Shown here piece by piece: positions 56,685-64,000 of a stretch of DNA of 64,000 nucleotides; positions within the stretch are counted from its first letter, which is position 1, and each line of letters starts with the position of its first letter. Both the position numbers and the translations under genes were made by a program. This DNA comes from Conyzicola nivalis (lineage in GTDB: Bacteria > Actinomycetota > Actinomycetes > Actinomycetales > Microbacteriaceae): NCBI RefSeq assembly GCF_014639655.1, contig NZ_BMGB01000002.1, forward strand, positions 186,001 to 250,000. Reading direction: 5' to 3'. Under the pieces are notes generated by a model. It was not told the origin of the DNA, did not search any database, and was given only the letters and a program-made list of their open reading frames with translations.

Positions 56685-56942
56685 ATGAATCTGGGAAAGT
56701 ACAGCTCGTATCCACTGCCGGCGGGCGTTCGTCGCTCATTCGGGGTCGAGACCGCCGGTCAGCTCGCCGACCAGCTCGGCGTAAAGGGCGAGATCACCGA
56801 CGAGTTGGCGCGCGAAGCGGATGCGGCCTACTCGGCCTACACCCGCGGCGACACCGCGGCGGCTCGCGAGTTTCTCACCACGAAGCTCGGCGTCGACGGC
56901 GCCGTCGCCGACGACGCACTGGCGAAACTCGCGGCATCCTGA
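56685..56942 (+). CDS. Small hypothetical protein (85 aa)
   Basis: An 85-residue protein, MNLGKYSSYPLPAGVRRSFG at the start, then acidic helices and DAAYSAYTRGDTAAAREFLT. GGGAGAG at 56674-56680 is a good ribosome-binding site. TAGTCT upstream (56638-56643) could be a -10. No family recognised. Its TGA stop overlaps the candidate CTG start of the esterase gene (CTGA), so the two are probably coupled. Confidence 0.7.
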   Translation: MNLGKYSSYPLPAGVRRSFGVETAGQLADQLGVKGEITDELAREADAAYSAYTRGDTAAAREFLTTKLGVDGAVADDALAKLAAS

Positions 56943-57601
56943 TCCTGCGGGCGCTCGCGTGGTGGGTCGCCGATTATGCCTACGCGGTCACCTGGCAGGC
57001 GCGCGCGCTGTTCAATCGCACCGACCCGGCGCAGTTCCTGTCGGGTGACCTGACGCCGATCGTCGTGGTGCCGGGGGTGTGGGAGTCGTGGAAGTTCTTG
57101 CAGCCGCTCATCACCAGCCTGCACGACCGCGGGCACCCGGTGCACGTGGTGCGCCTGCTCGAGTCCAACAGCCGGCCGGTGGCGGACGCGTCGGAGCTCG
57201 TCGATGCCTATCTCGACGAACACGACCTCTCCGACGTGCTGCTCGTCGCCCACAGCAAGGGCGGTCTCATCGGCAAGTACGTGATGGTGAAGGGCGCAGC
57301 GGCGCGCAGGGTGCGGGGGATGGTGGCCATCGCGGCGCCTTTCAGCGGTTCGCGCTACGCCCGCTACCTGTTTCTGCCGAGTCTGCGCATCTTCTCGCCG
57401 AAGGACGCGGTGATCGTCTCCCTCGCGCGCGAGCTGGTGGCCAACGAGCGAATCGTCTCGGTGTTCGGCGAGTTCGATCCGCATATCCCGGGCGGCAGCT
57501 ACCTGCCCGGTGCCAAGAACGTGCGTCTCGATACCGGCGGGCACTTCCGCGTGCTCGCCCACCCGCGCGTCATCGCCGAAGTCATGGCGATGGCCGCCTG
57601 A
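56939..57601 (+). CDS. Alpha/beta-hydrolase (esterase/lipase-like), probable CTG start
   Basis: A hydrolase of about 220 residues. An N-terminal hydrophobic helix (ALAWWVADYAYAVTWQARAL) precedes the fold. VVVPGVWESWKFLQPLI is the first strand and oxyanion region, LLVAHSKGGLIGKYVM holds the nucleophile Ser, FGEFDPHIP the acid region and LDTGGHFRVLAHP the His. No ATG, GTG or TTG exists in frame between the upstream gene and residue 42; the first GTG (about 57063) would delete the N-terminal helix and the first strand. The frame is open through CTG at 56939, which overlaps the previous gene's TGA exactly as ATGA overlaps do elsewhere here. The enzyme call is good; the start is inferred. Confidence 0.75.
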   Translation: MILRALAWWVADYAYAVTWQARALFNRTDPAQFLSGDLTPIVVVPGVWESWKFLQPLITSLHDRGHPVHVVRLLESNSRPVADASELVDAYLDEHDLSDVLLVAHSKGGLIGKYVMVKGAAARRVRGMVAIAAPFSGSRYARYLFLPSLRIFSPKDAVIVSLARELVANERIVSVFGEFDPHIPGGSYLPGAKNVRLDTGGHFRVLAHPRVIAEVMAMAA

Positions 57602-57611
57602 ACCCAGCGGG

Positions 57612-58397
57612 TCAGGCCGACCGACTGGCGTCGTCGACGAACGCCAGGATGGCCTTCGCCGTGGCCGACGGGTTGGAATGCACGACGTTGTGGCGGTACC
57701 CGGGGATCGTCGCTACCCGCCCGTCGGGGGCGAGCTCGCTCAACGACCGGCACCAGCGGGCGTCGGCGATCGGGTCGTTGCCGCCGCGGATGACCAACAC
57801 GGGGTGGGACACCAGGGCGACCCCGCGGTCTGTCGCGTAGTCGCGCATGGCCACCGCCTCGGTGAGGAACCACGGAATACCGCACCGCACATAGTTGATC
57901 GCCACCATCAGCTGGGTAGCCGGGGGTTCGAGCAGGGAATCCCTCAGCAGCACGACGGACTGCGCCGTGAGCGTGGGCTTGCGCGCGTCGACCACCGGGC
58001 CGACGAGCACGACGTGCGAGACCGATTCCGGGCTCTGGCGCGCGAGTTCGACGGCGAACTGCGCGCCCATCGAGTGGCCGACCACGACGACCGGGCCGAC
58101 GTCGAGCCGTTCGAGCGCGCGCCGCACGATCGCGGCGTACTCCTCGACGGACATCCGGTGTCGGGGCCGGGTGCGGGCACGTGCCAACTCACCGAACCCG
58201 GGCAGGTCGAAGGCGATCACCCGGCCCCGTCGCGAGAGGTGACGCGCGAGCCCGGTGAACTCGCGGTGGGAGAGACCGATCCCGTGCAGGAGCAGGAACG
58301 TCGGACCCGGTCGGCCCGCCGACGAGGGGACGCTGAACGTGCGCGGGACGTAGTCACCCATTGGGCGCGGCCGCTGGGATACTCTGGGGTCAGTCAC
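57612..58397 (-). CDS. Alpha/beta-fold hydrolase
   Basis: A 261-residue hydrolase. FLLLHGIGLSHREFTGLARH (oxyanion HG), VIAFDLPGFGE, VVVVGHSMGAQFAVELARQS (nucleophile Ser), VIRGGNDPIAD (acid Asp) and GYRHNVVHSNP (His) make a complete triad. Substrate unknown. The GTG start at 58397 is supported by TACGAT on the minus strand that ends six bases before it (leaderless). It is divergent from the phytochrome-type gene and convergent with the esterase gene. Confidence 0.87.
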   Translation of the reverse strand: MTDPRVSQRPRPMGDYVPRTFSVPSSAGRPGPTFLLLHGIGLSHREFTGLARHLSRRGRVIAFDLPGFGELARARTRPRHRMSVEEYAAIVRRALERLDVGPVVVVGHSMGAQFAVELARQSPESVSHVVLVGPVVDARKPTLTAQSVVLLRDSLLEPPATQLMVAINYVRCGIPWFLTEAVAMRDYATDRGVALVSHPVLVIRGGNDPIADARWCRSLSELAPDGRVATIPGYRHNVVHSNPSATAKAILAFVDDASRSA

Positions 58398-58460
58398 TCC
58401 GCCATCGTAGGCGCGCGAGTCGCCCACCCCGGCCGTGACCTGAAGAAAGAATCGAGTCAC

Positions 58461-60479
58461 GTGCCTTCTGGCCCCTCTGTGTTATCGGATGACGAGCGCC
58501 TGCGCCTCGAGGAGTGCGTTCGGGAGCCGATCCGGGCGCCCGGCTCGATCCAGCCCCATGGCGCCCTGCTCGCCGTCGCGCCCGACACGCTGGACATCAT
58601 CTACGCCTCCGACAACTGCGCGGTCGTACTCGGCATCGACGCCCGTCTCCTGCTCGGTCGGCCGCTCAGCGCGGTCACTGGCGAATCGTGGGCTCAGGAG
58701 CATGTCGATCCGGGCGAGGAGACGGCGAGCGACGGCAACCCGCGGGCCCTGGAACTCGGCGCCAAGCGCTTCGAAGTGATCGTGCACCACGACGGTCCGT
58801 TCTCGATCGTCGAGTTCGAGCCGGTCGATAGCGACTACAGCGACCGCATGGCCGTCGCCGTGTACGGAGCGATGCACCGCCTCGCCCGCCTGCGCACGCA
58901 GGGTGGTCTATGGCAGGCGACCGCCCGCGAGCTGTGCAAGCTCACCCTGTTCGAACGGGTCACGATCTACTCGTTCCACCCCGACGGCCACGGTGAGATC
59001 GTCGCCGAAGAGCTCGAGGACGGGATGGAGCCCTATCTCGGCCTGCATTTCCCGGCATCCGACATCCCCGAGCAGGCGCGTCAGCTCTACCTGACCAAAC
59101 TCTCCCGCCTGATCGTCGACAACTCGGGCGCGACGTCCGAGCTGTTGACCCTCCCCGCGGACGACGGAAGCGAGCCGGTCTCGCTCGACCTGAGCGCGGC
59201 CGAACTGCGCAGCGTCTCGCCGCACCACCTCCAGTTCATGCGCAACATGGGGCAGGCCTCGACGCTGTCGCTGTCGCTCGTGCGCGACGGGCGGCTGATC
59301 GGCATGATCACCCTGGCGCAGACGACCACGCATCGCGTGCCCTACTCCCTCAGACAGGGTCTCGAGGTGCTCGCGAACCAGGTCGCCCTGCAGCTGCACT
59401 CGATGGAAGAGATCGACCGGCTCACCGCGCAGGTGCACGTGCGGAGCATCAGGGCCCAACTCGTCGATCAGTCCGGCGTCACCGAATCGACGAATACGTC
59501 GGACATCGCCGCCGCCCTCTTCGAAGGCAGCCTCACCGTTCTCAACCTGGTGCCCGCCAGCGGCGCAGTTCTGAGTCTCTCGGGCACGCTGACCACGATC
59601 GGCACGGTGCCTTCGCCGGAGGCCATCAGCAATCTGGACTGGTGGGCCAAGGTCAACGTCGTCGGTAAGAGCTTCGCCACCGAACGTCTCCCGGCCGAGC
59701 ATCCGCAACTCGCCGGGCGACTCGTCGGAGTCACCGGCCTGCTCTTCGTGCCGCTCCCCGGCAGCGGCGACTTCATCGCGTGGTTCCGGCCCGAGATCAC
59801 CGACGACGTGCGCTGGCTGGGCGACCAGACCCCGAGCAACCGCGTGACGACACTCTCCCCGCGCACGTCGTTCTCGGCGTGGACCGAGAGCGTCACGGGC
59901 AAGAGCGAGCCGTGGAACGGGCTCGAGCGTGAAGCCGAAGAACTCAGCCGCGACCTCGCCGTCGCGATGGTCCGCCTCGCGGAAGCGAAGCTCGCGGCCC
60001 TCGCGATGAGCGACGCGCTTACCGGCCTCCCCAACCGCCGGATGCTGATGGAGCGCCTGTCGAAGGCGCTCTCCATCCCCCTCGAATCCGGCGAGACGAC
60101 GGTGCTCTTCATCGACCTCGACTCTTTCAAGCAGATCAACGACACGCACGGCCACGACTTCGGCGACCAGGTGCTACTGCACGCCTCGCAACGGATCCTC
60201 GAGAGCACCCGCGCCGGCGACACGGTCGCACGGCTCGGCGGCGACGAATTCGTGGTCCTCTGTGAGACCACGAATCGGGACGAGGCGGGGGCGATCGCCG
60301 GCCGCATCATCGAGGCGATCCGCGATCCCATAGTGGTCAACGGCGTCGCGATGAGCGTCACGGCCTCGGTGGGCATCGCCGGGGCAAGCGTCGCGTCGTC
60401 GGCCGAAGAGCTGCTTCGCGGCGCGGATGTCGCCATGTACCGGGCCAAGTCGATGGGTCGCGACCAGGTCGCCCGCTAG
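58461..60479 (+). CDS. Bacteriophytochrome-type photoreceptor diguanylate cyclase
   Basis: A 672-residue PAS-GAF-PHY-GGDEF protein. Cys19 in EECVREPIRAPGSIQPHG matches the biliverdin-binding Cys of bacteriophytochromes. LHFPASDIPEQAR (GAF) and FIAWFRPEITDDVRWLGD with LSPRTSFSAW (PHY tongue, PRxSF) are conserved. The GAF CHH tripeptide, whose His contacts the chromophore, is replaced (ITLAQTTTHRVPY). The output domain has an intact GGDEF at 593-597, the inhibitory RxxD (RAGD) five residues before it, and DALTGLPNRR. No EAL domain. Light- or chromophore-controlled c-di-GMP synthesis is the likely role. No heme oxygenase gene is in the window. The GTG at 58461 has only a weak purine run upstream. 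Confidence 0.9.
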   Translation: MPSGPSVLSDDERLRLEECVREPIRAPGSIQPHGALLAVAPDTLDIIYASDNCAVVLGIDARLLLGRPLSAVTGESWAQEHVDPGEETASDGNPRALELGAKRFEVIVHHDGPFSIVEFEPVDSDYSDRMAVAVYGAMHRLARLRTQGGLWQATARELCKLTLFERVTIYSFHPDGHGEIVAEELEDGMEPYLGLHFPASDIPEQARQLYLTKLSRLIVDNSGATSELLTLPADDGSEPVSLDLSAAELRSVSPHHLQFMRNMGQASTLSLSLVRDGRLIGMITLAQTTTHRVPYSLRQGLEVLANQVALQLHSMEEIDRLTAQVHVRSIRAQLVDQSGVTESTNTSDIAAALFEGSLTVLNLVPASGAVLSLSGTLTTIGTVPSPEAISNLDWWAKVNVVGKSFATERLPAEHPQLAGRLVGVTGLLFVPLPGSGDFIAWFRPEITDDVRWLGDQTPSNRVTTLSPRTSFSAWTESVTGKSEPWNGLEREAEELSRDLAVAMVRLAEAKLAALAMSDALTGLPNRRMLMERLSKALSIPLESGETTVLFIDLDSFKQINDTHGHDFGDQVLLHASQRILESTRAGDTVARLGGDEFVVLCETTNRDEAGAIAGRIIEAIRDPIVVNGVAMSVTASVGIAGASVASSAEELLRGADVAMYRAKSMGRDQVAR

Positions 60480-60481
60480 CG

Positions 60482-61474
60482 CTACTCGCCCTGCGCCAGC
60501 TCGGCGAGCATCGCGTCGAGTTCCGGCCCGTTGTCGTCGATGAACCGGGTCTCCCGCGCGACCTGAACGGCGAGTTCCTTGGTGTCGTAGTCGACCGTCT
60601 CCGCGCAGCGGAAGTCGGCCACGGCCACCTCGATCTCGTAGGCGCGCCACTCGGCCCGCAGCTCCTCCGAGGGTTCGTCACTCGCGCCCGCGCCCCAGTA
60701 CTCGGTGGACTGGGCGAAGACGGCGTCGACGGCCGACTGCCTCGTCGCGAGGCCACCGTACCCGGCGTCGTCCATGCAGGTCGACCATTCGGCGTCGATG
60801 GGCGCCATCGCCGGATCGGTCAGCTGCTCCTGCTCGAGGGCGTTCATCGCGGCGACGAGCGGTGCGTACCGCTCGCTCTGCGTCGGGTCGTCGCCGGTCA
60901 CCTCGTGCTGCGCGGCGCCCTGGCAGCCGGCGTTCTCCCAGTCGTAGGCCGGGGTCTCACCATCCTTGATCGCCTCGAGCGACTCGCTGTCGGGGCTGGG
61001 GCTCTGCAGGGCCTTGTAGTAGGCCGCCTGTTCCTTCTCCGAAAGGCCGGCGACATACTCCTGGTTGGGATCCTCGGCGATCACCTGCGCGTCGATCGCC
61101 GCCGTCTCCTCGGTGGTGGGGAACGCCCCGTAGCCGTGCTCGGCCGCCCAGTTCTCGGTGCCCCAGCCCTCCTCGTAGCTCGAGGCCGTGTCGGCGGGCG
61201 TCTGGTCGATCGGGGTGTAGTCGAAGCCCTCGGCCGCCATGCAGGTGGCCACCAGCTCCTCGACCCTCTCCCGCTTCTCGATCTCGTCCCGGGCGTCGTA
61301 CACGCCGTACATCGCGTCCCAGTAGGGGCTCAGCGGCGTCCGCGTCTCGGGCTGCACGGCGGCGACGCGGTCGTCGTCGGGCTTCGACCCGGTGCCTTCC
61401 GCCACGCAACCCGCGAGCGCGAGCGTCGCGGCGGCGGCCAGAACGGCGGCGATGGTCAACAGGCTGCGGTGCAT
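60482..61474 (-). CDS. Lipoprotein, function unknown (330 aa)
   Basis: A 330-residue predicted lipoprotein with lipobox LALAGC at about residues 19-24. The mature protein is very acidic and helical, with Cys residues in ATCMAAEGFDY, NAGCQGAA, STCMDDAGY and FRCAETVDYD that could pair. The repeated pattern C-M-x(2)-x-G-[FY] at two places (CMAAEGF, CMDDAGY) suggests two copies of a small disulfide domain. GGAGG at 61485-61489 supports the ATG at 61474. No family is known to me. It is convergent with the phytochrome-type gene. Confidence 0.75.
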   Translation of the reverse strand: MHRSLLTIAAVLAAAATLALAGCVAEGTGSKPDDDRVAAVQPETRTPLSPYWDAMYGVYDARDEIEKRERVEELVATCMAAEGFDYTPIDQTPADTASSYEEGWGTENWAAEHGYGAFPTTEETAAIDAQVIAEDPNQEYVAGLSEKEQAAYYKALQSPSPDSESLEAIKDGETPAYDWENAGCQGAAQHEVTGDDPTQSERYAPLVAAMNALEQEQLTDPAMAPIDAEWSTCMDDAGYGGLATRQSAVDAVFAQSTEYWGAGASDEPSEELRAEWRAYEIEVAVADFRCAETVDYDTKELAVQVARETRFIDDNGPELDAMLAELAQGE

Positions 61475-61596
61475 GAAAAATCCTCCGGTGTAGTGGATTC
61501 TCACGCTACGGGCGCGCCTCGGAACGCCTCATCGCCCTTTCGGCTTGAGTGCGCGGCAGGCGTCATCCGAAAGTCCGAAACTGGCCGGACGCAAAG

Positions 61597-61632
61597 AAAA
61601 AACGGGACCCGCGCAGAAAACGCGGATCCCGT
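61597..61632 (-). terminator. Intrinsic terminator of tRNA-Lys
   Basis: On the minus strand ACGGGATCCGCG (61632-61621) pairs with GCGCGGGTCCCGT (61614-61602), with one mismatch, around a T-rich loop and is followed by TTTTT. It lies 6 bp past the tRNA 3' end. Confidence 0.85.
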
Positions 61633-61637
61633 GAGGG

Positions 61638-61710
61638 TGGGCCCCGTCGGGCTCGAACCGACGACCCACGGATTAAAAGTCCGATGCTCTACCAACTGAG
61701 CTAGAGGCCC
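61638..61710 (-). tRNA. tRNA-Lys (anticodon TTT)
   Basis: On the minus strand a 73-nt cloverleaf: acceptor GGGCCTC with GGGGCCC, D-loop AGCTCAGTTGGTAGAGC, anticodon stem-loop CGGACTTTTAATCCG with TTT, and TTCGAGC in the T-arm. The discriminator base is A (complement of 61638) and CCA is not encoded. A terminator follows. The promoter region is shared with the divergent gene at 61736. Confidence 0.97.
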
Positions 61711-61735
61711 TTGGTATTAAATGTAGCGTGTACTG

Positions 61736-62365
61736 GTGACCGATGAGTTCCATAAGCCCACCCAGTACTCCGGAGACAAGTTCGACACCTTCGAGGGCGG
61801 CGAAGATCCGGCTCAGATCCTGCGCATCGCGCACGACACCGCCCACGCGCTGGTTGCACGCGCGCGCTCGTCGAACGATCCGGCCGTCGTGGAGCGTCTG
61901 GTCGCCTACACCGACGAGCACGGCGTAGACGCCCTCTCCGAGCTCTGGGCAAGGTCGAGCGCGAAGAGCCTCCCCGGCGCGTTATGGCGCATCTACCTGC
62001 TGAGACTGCTGATCCGCCAAGATCCGGATGGCACGGCCTATCTGTTCCAGCGCGGCAGCGAGATCCTCGGCACCATCGACACCGCCGTCGCGGGGGCGCC
62101 CATGCCGACCGGTCCCGACGAGATCACCGAGCTCGCCGACGAGATCCTTCGCGGGCTCTTCCGCGGCGACTTCGCCACGGCGCTCGACCGCGCGGCCGCG
62201 TTCTGCCGCATCACCGCGGCGGGCTGCGTGAGCGTGGCTGACGATGTCGACCTGATCACGCCCGAGCGGGGGAGCGAGCTCACCACCCGCGCTCTGCGGC
62301 TCACCCTCACGGGCGACGAGTTGAGCACGTGCGCCCGACTGGACCGTGCGGGAAGTCTGGACTGA
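61736..62365 (+). CDS. Conserved hypothetical protein next to tRNA-Lys (209 aa)
   Basis: A 209-residue helical, soluble protein, MTDEFHKPTQYSGDKFDTFE at the start. The middle is well ordered: AYTDEHGVDALSELWARSSA, SLPGALWRIYLLRLLIRQDP, and ADEILRGLFRGDFATALDRA. It has the look of a conserved actinobacterial protein, but I cannot name a function. TAGCGT at 61724-61729 ends six bases before the GTG at 61736, so it is leaderless. It is divergent from tRNA-Lys and lies upstream of the structured RNA and sigK. Confidence 0.8.
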   Translation: MTDEFHKPTQYSGDKFDTFEGGEDPAQILRIAHDTAHALVARARSSNDPAVVERLVAYTDEHGVDALSELWARSSAKSLPGALWRIYLLRLLIRQDPDGTAYLFQRGSEILGTIDTAVAGAPMPTGPDEITELADEILRGLFRGDFATALDRAAAFCRITAAGCVSVADDVDLITPERGSELTTRALRLTLTGDELSTCARLDRAGSLD

Positions 62366-62389
62366 GGTCGCATCCAGCTTCGATCCGGG

Positions 62390-62480
62390 TAAAATAGATC
62401 TCGCCGGGCCGCGGTAACCCCGGGCTCCACTAATAGCCGCTTCGAGCGGCCTTGCGCCGAGAGGCGTTCTGCGGCCCGGC
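62390..62480 (+). ncRNA. Structured RNA candidate upstream of sigK
   Basis: TAAAAT (62390-62395) is a good -10, and seven bases later a closing stem begins: GCCGGGCCGC (62403-62412) with GCGGCCCGGC (62471-62480), 10 perfect pairs. Inside are two hairpins: GCCGC-TTCGA-GCGGC (62436-62450) and CGCC-GAGA-GGCG (62455-62466, a GNRA tetraloop). A three-way or multibranch fold with a conserved-looking unpaired stretch (GGTAACCCCGGGCTCCACTAATA) results. No T-run follows. It is a small RNA or the leader of a longer transcript. It resembles no RNA class that I can name with confidence. Confidence 0.5.
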
Positions 62481-62503
62481 ACCTTCCTCGCCCGGATCGA
62501 CAC

Positions 62504-62530
62504 CCATCCGATTCACGCATCGCACCGAAC
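62504..62530 (+). promoter_or_regulatory. SigK-type promoter of sigK
   Basis: CCATCC (62504-62509) and CCGAAC (62525-62530), 15 bp apart, match the CCATCC/CCGAAT consensus described for SigK-dependent promoters in mycobacteria. The -10 ends seven bases before the ATG at 62538, so a leaderless, autoregulated sigK message is expected. Confidence 0.6.
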
Positions 62531-62537
62531 TACTGTC

Positions 62538-63140
62538 ATGCTTATGCTCGTGACCCGCGAGACCGACGACCGCCAGGACCTCGGTTCTGGTGAACCCCCC
62601 ACACAAAACCAACTTCTGGCGCGCGTCGCCGCGGGGGATCAGGCCGCGTTCGCCGAACTCTACGACCAGATCGCGCCCCGGGTTCTCGGGCTCGTCCGCC
62701 GCCTGCTGCGCGACCACGCGCAGTCGGAGGAGGTCACCCAGGAGATCTTCCTCGAGATCTGGCAGACGGCCACCCGCTACGACCCGGCCAAGGGCGGTGC
62801 CTCGACCTGGATCATGACCATGGCCCACCGGCGCGCGGTCGACCGGGTCCGCGCTTCGCAGGCCTCGCGCGACAGGGATACCAAGATCGGCATCCGTGAC
62901 TACGATGCCGACTACGACAACGTTTCCGACACCGTGCAGACCCGCATCGAGCACGAAAGGGTGGAAAAGGCGATGCTCCGACTTACCGAGTTGCAACGCC
63001 AGGCCGTTTCGCTCGCATACTACGGCGGGTACAGCCACAGCGAAGTGGCGAACCTGCTCAGCGTTCCCATCGGAACGGTGAAAACCAGACTGCGCGACGG
63101 CATGATCCGCTTGCGCGACGAATTGGGGGTGGCATCGTGA
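62538..63140 (+). CDS. sigK: ECF RNA polymerase sigma factor SigK
   Basis: A 200-residue ECF sigma factor of the SigK type (ECF19). Region 2 is YDQIAPRVLGLVRRLLRDHA then EEVTQEIFLEIWQTA and the DNA-melting STWIMTMAHRRAVDRVR. Region 4 is LTELQRQAVSLAYYGGYSHS and VANLLSVPIGTVKTRLRDGM. The ATG at 62538 is chosen because the SigK-like -10 ends seven bases before it; ATG 62544 and GTG 62550 are alternatives. The stop overlaps rskA by 4 bp (GTGA), the normal sigma/anti-sigma coupling. In mycobacteria SigK responds to redox state through RskA. Confidence 0.93.
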   Translation: MLMLVTRETDDRQDLGSGEPPTQNQLLARVAAGDQAAFAELYDQIAPRVLGLVRRLLRDHAQSEEVTQEIFLEIWQTATRYDPAKGGASTWIMTMAHRRAVDRVRASQASRDRDTKIGIRDYDADYDNVSDTVQTRIEHERVEKAMLRLTELQRQAVSLAYYGGYSHSEVANLLSVPIGTVKTRLRDGMIRLRDELGVAS

Positions 63141-63979
63141 ACGACGACAAACGAGAGTCGGCCGACGATCCGGCCACACTTTTGGGAGCCTACGTGCTGA
63201 ATGCCCTGTCCATCGAGGAGCGTGCGGCGTTCGAGGCCCACCTCGCCGAATCAGAGACCCTGCGCCACGAGACGACCGAACTCGCCGACACCGCGGTGCT
63301 GCTGGGCGGCGCCATCGCACCCGTGCAGCCTTCCGCGGCGCTGAAGGCCAACATCATGAGCCTCATCGCGTCGACCCCGCAGCTGCCGGCCGTCACTGGT
63401 CCGGTTGCGGGAGAGTCGGATGCCGCGGCTCCCGTCACCCGGCTGACCGCCGTGCCGGCTCCCGCTGCGTCCACTCCTAAGCTCACGCCCGCCGCCCAGA
63501 AGGCCCAGTCCCGCTGGTTCACCCGGCCCGCCGTCGCCCTCGTGTCCGCGGCGGCTGTCGTCGGGCTCATCCTCGGCGGTGGCGTGCTCGTCAACACGAT
63601 CGGCGAATCGCAGTCGCAGCAGCTCGCGGCCGACCAGCTCGCCGCCATCAACGCTTCCCGCGACATGCAGCAGGCGGTCGCCGAGGTCGAGGGTGGCGGA
63701 ACGGCCACCTTGGTCTGGTCGAACGAGCTGGCCAGTTCGGCGATGATTGTCGACGGCCTGCCTGCGCTTCCCGACGACAAGGTCTACGAGCTCTGGTACA
63801 TCGACACCGAGAGTGTCGCGCGTCCCGCTGGCACGTTCGGCGTCGGCGAGAACGGCGCCACCTGGCGCGTGCTCGAGGGCGAGATGCACGCCGGAGACAC
63901 CGTGGGCGTCACCGTGGAGCCCGACGGCGGCTCCAAGACCCCCACGACGGCCCCGATCGTCGCCATCGCCAGCGCGTAG
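63137..63979 (+). CDS. rskA: Anti-sigma-K factor RskA
   Basis: A 280-residue membrane anti-sigma factor. The N-terminal cytoplasmic domain (LLGAYVLNALSIEERAAFEA) binds the sigma factor. An Ala/Pro-rich linker runs from about 90 to 125, a single membrane helix (AVALVSAAAVVGLILGGGVL) follows at about 132-153, and the extracytoplasmic RskA domain starts after it (TATLVWSNELASSAMIVDGL, KVYELWYIDTES). The start is GTG at 63137 inside the sigK stop. Regulated proteolysis after an external signal would release SigK. The linker DNA carries a 21-bp stretch shared with rnhA. Confidence 0.93.
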   Translation: MNDDKRESADDPATLLGAYVLNALSIEERAAFEAHLAESETLRHETTELADTAVLLGGAIAPVQPSAALKANIMSLIASTPQLPAVTGPVAGESDAAAPVTRLTAVPAPAASTPKLTPAAQKAQSRWFTRPAVALVSAAAVVGLILGGGVLVNTIGESQSQQLAADQLAAINASRDMQQAVAEVEGGGTATLVWSNELASSAMIVDGLPALPDDKVYELWYIDTESVARPAGTFGVGENGATWRVLEGEMHAGDTVGVTVEPDGGSKTPTTAPIVAIASA

Positions 63980-64000
63980 GCACACCCGGTCCCCCTGACC

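Noticed and set aside
61638-61736. A tRNA-associated attachment site or integrated element next to tRNA-Lys
   Set aside because: No integrase, no direct repeat of the tRNA 3' end and no compositional break in the flanking 2 kb.

Overview
This is a 64 kb, high-GC, densely coding segment with short intergenic gaps. It looks like a chromosomal region of an actinomycete, most likely family Microbacteriaceae. The pointers are the codon usage, a DUF7882-type small protein, a SigK/RskA sigma/anti-sigma pair, ABC sugar importers with no ATPase of their own, LAXTG-type surface anchoring, and a promoter style in which an extended -10 (TANNNT) ends exactly six bases before the start codon, so that many messages appear leaderless. 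No phage, integrase, transposase, plasmid or CRISPR element is visible. The region reads as core genome with accessory sugar, export and signalling modules.

Layout. 1-5.4 kb: the end of purH, a tandemly duplicated 216-bp palindromic intergenic repeat, then a leader-peptide/attenuator region and a heterodimeric ABC exporter. 5.4-12.8 kb: an alkyltransferase-like DNA repair protein, a GNAT acetyltransferase, icd and mdh (TCA cycle), two SDR dehydrogenases, a TetR regulator, a DUF1345 membrane protein, RNase HI and a lipoprotein. 13.0-15.8 kb: a flavin redox cassette of FMN-binding lipoprotein, ApbE flavin transferase and a membrane NqrB/RnfD-like plus FNR-like oxidoreductase. 16.1-19.7 kb: a large secreted subtilisin-like protease.

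20-31.9 kb is an amino-sugar (chitooligosaccharide/GlcNAc) uptake and catabolism locus. It holds two complete substrate-binding-protein plus double-permease importers, a ROK repressor, a GH3 beta-N-acetylhexosaminidase, a ROK kinase, nagB and, convergent, nagA. The enzymes carry imported amino sugar to fructose-6-phosphate. 31.9-40.7 kb: purU, two MFS exporters with a TetR regulator, an LAXTG-anchored surface protein, and the one-carbon operon glyA-folD behind a ZTP riboswitch, then a YbaK-type deacylase and a 39-residue membrane peptide. 41-46.4 kb: galK-galT, a divergent DeoR regulator and aldose 1-epimerase, then a ferritin-like/VIT1 metal transporter behind a manganese (yybP-ykoY) riboswitch with a clear terminator switch.

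46.4-54.2 kb is a four-gene, end-overlapping ABC operon: two MacB-like ATPases, one with an AbrB-like tail, and two giant FtsX-type permeases. 54.3-64 kb carries small conserved proteins, an SGNH hydrolase, a nucleoside-kinase-like protein, two alpha/beta hydrolases, a bacteriophytochrome-type diguanylate cyclase, a lipoprotein, tRNA-Lys, a conserved leaderless gene, a structured RNA and sigK-rskA with a SigK-like promoter.

The observations I would follow first are two genes whose conserved N-termini have no ATG/GTG/TTG available and appear to start at CTG (15374 and 56939), the drug-exporter leader peptide with mutually exclusive hairpins, the AbrB-tailed ABC ATPase, the structured RNA before sigK, and a recurring GGATGYC word that overrides normal codon choice. 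No obviously new multi-gene system was found.
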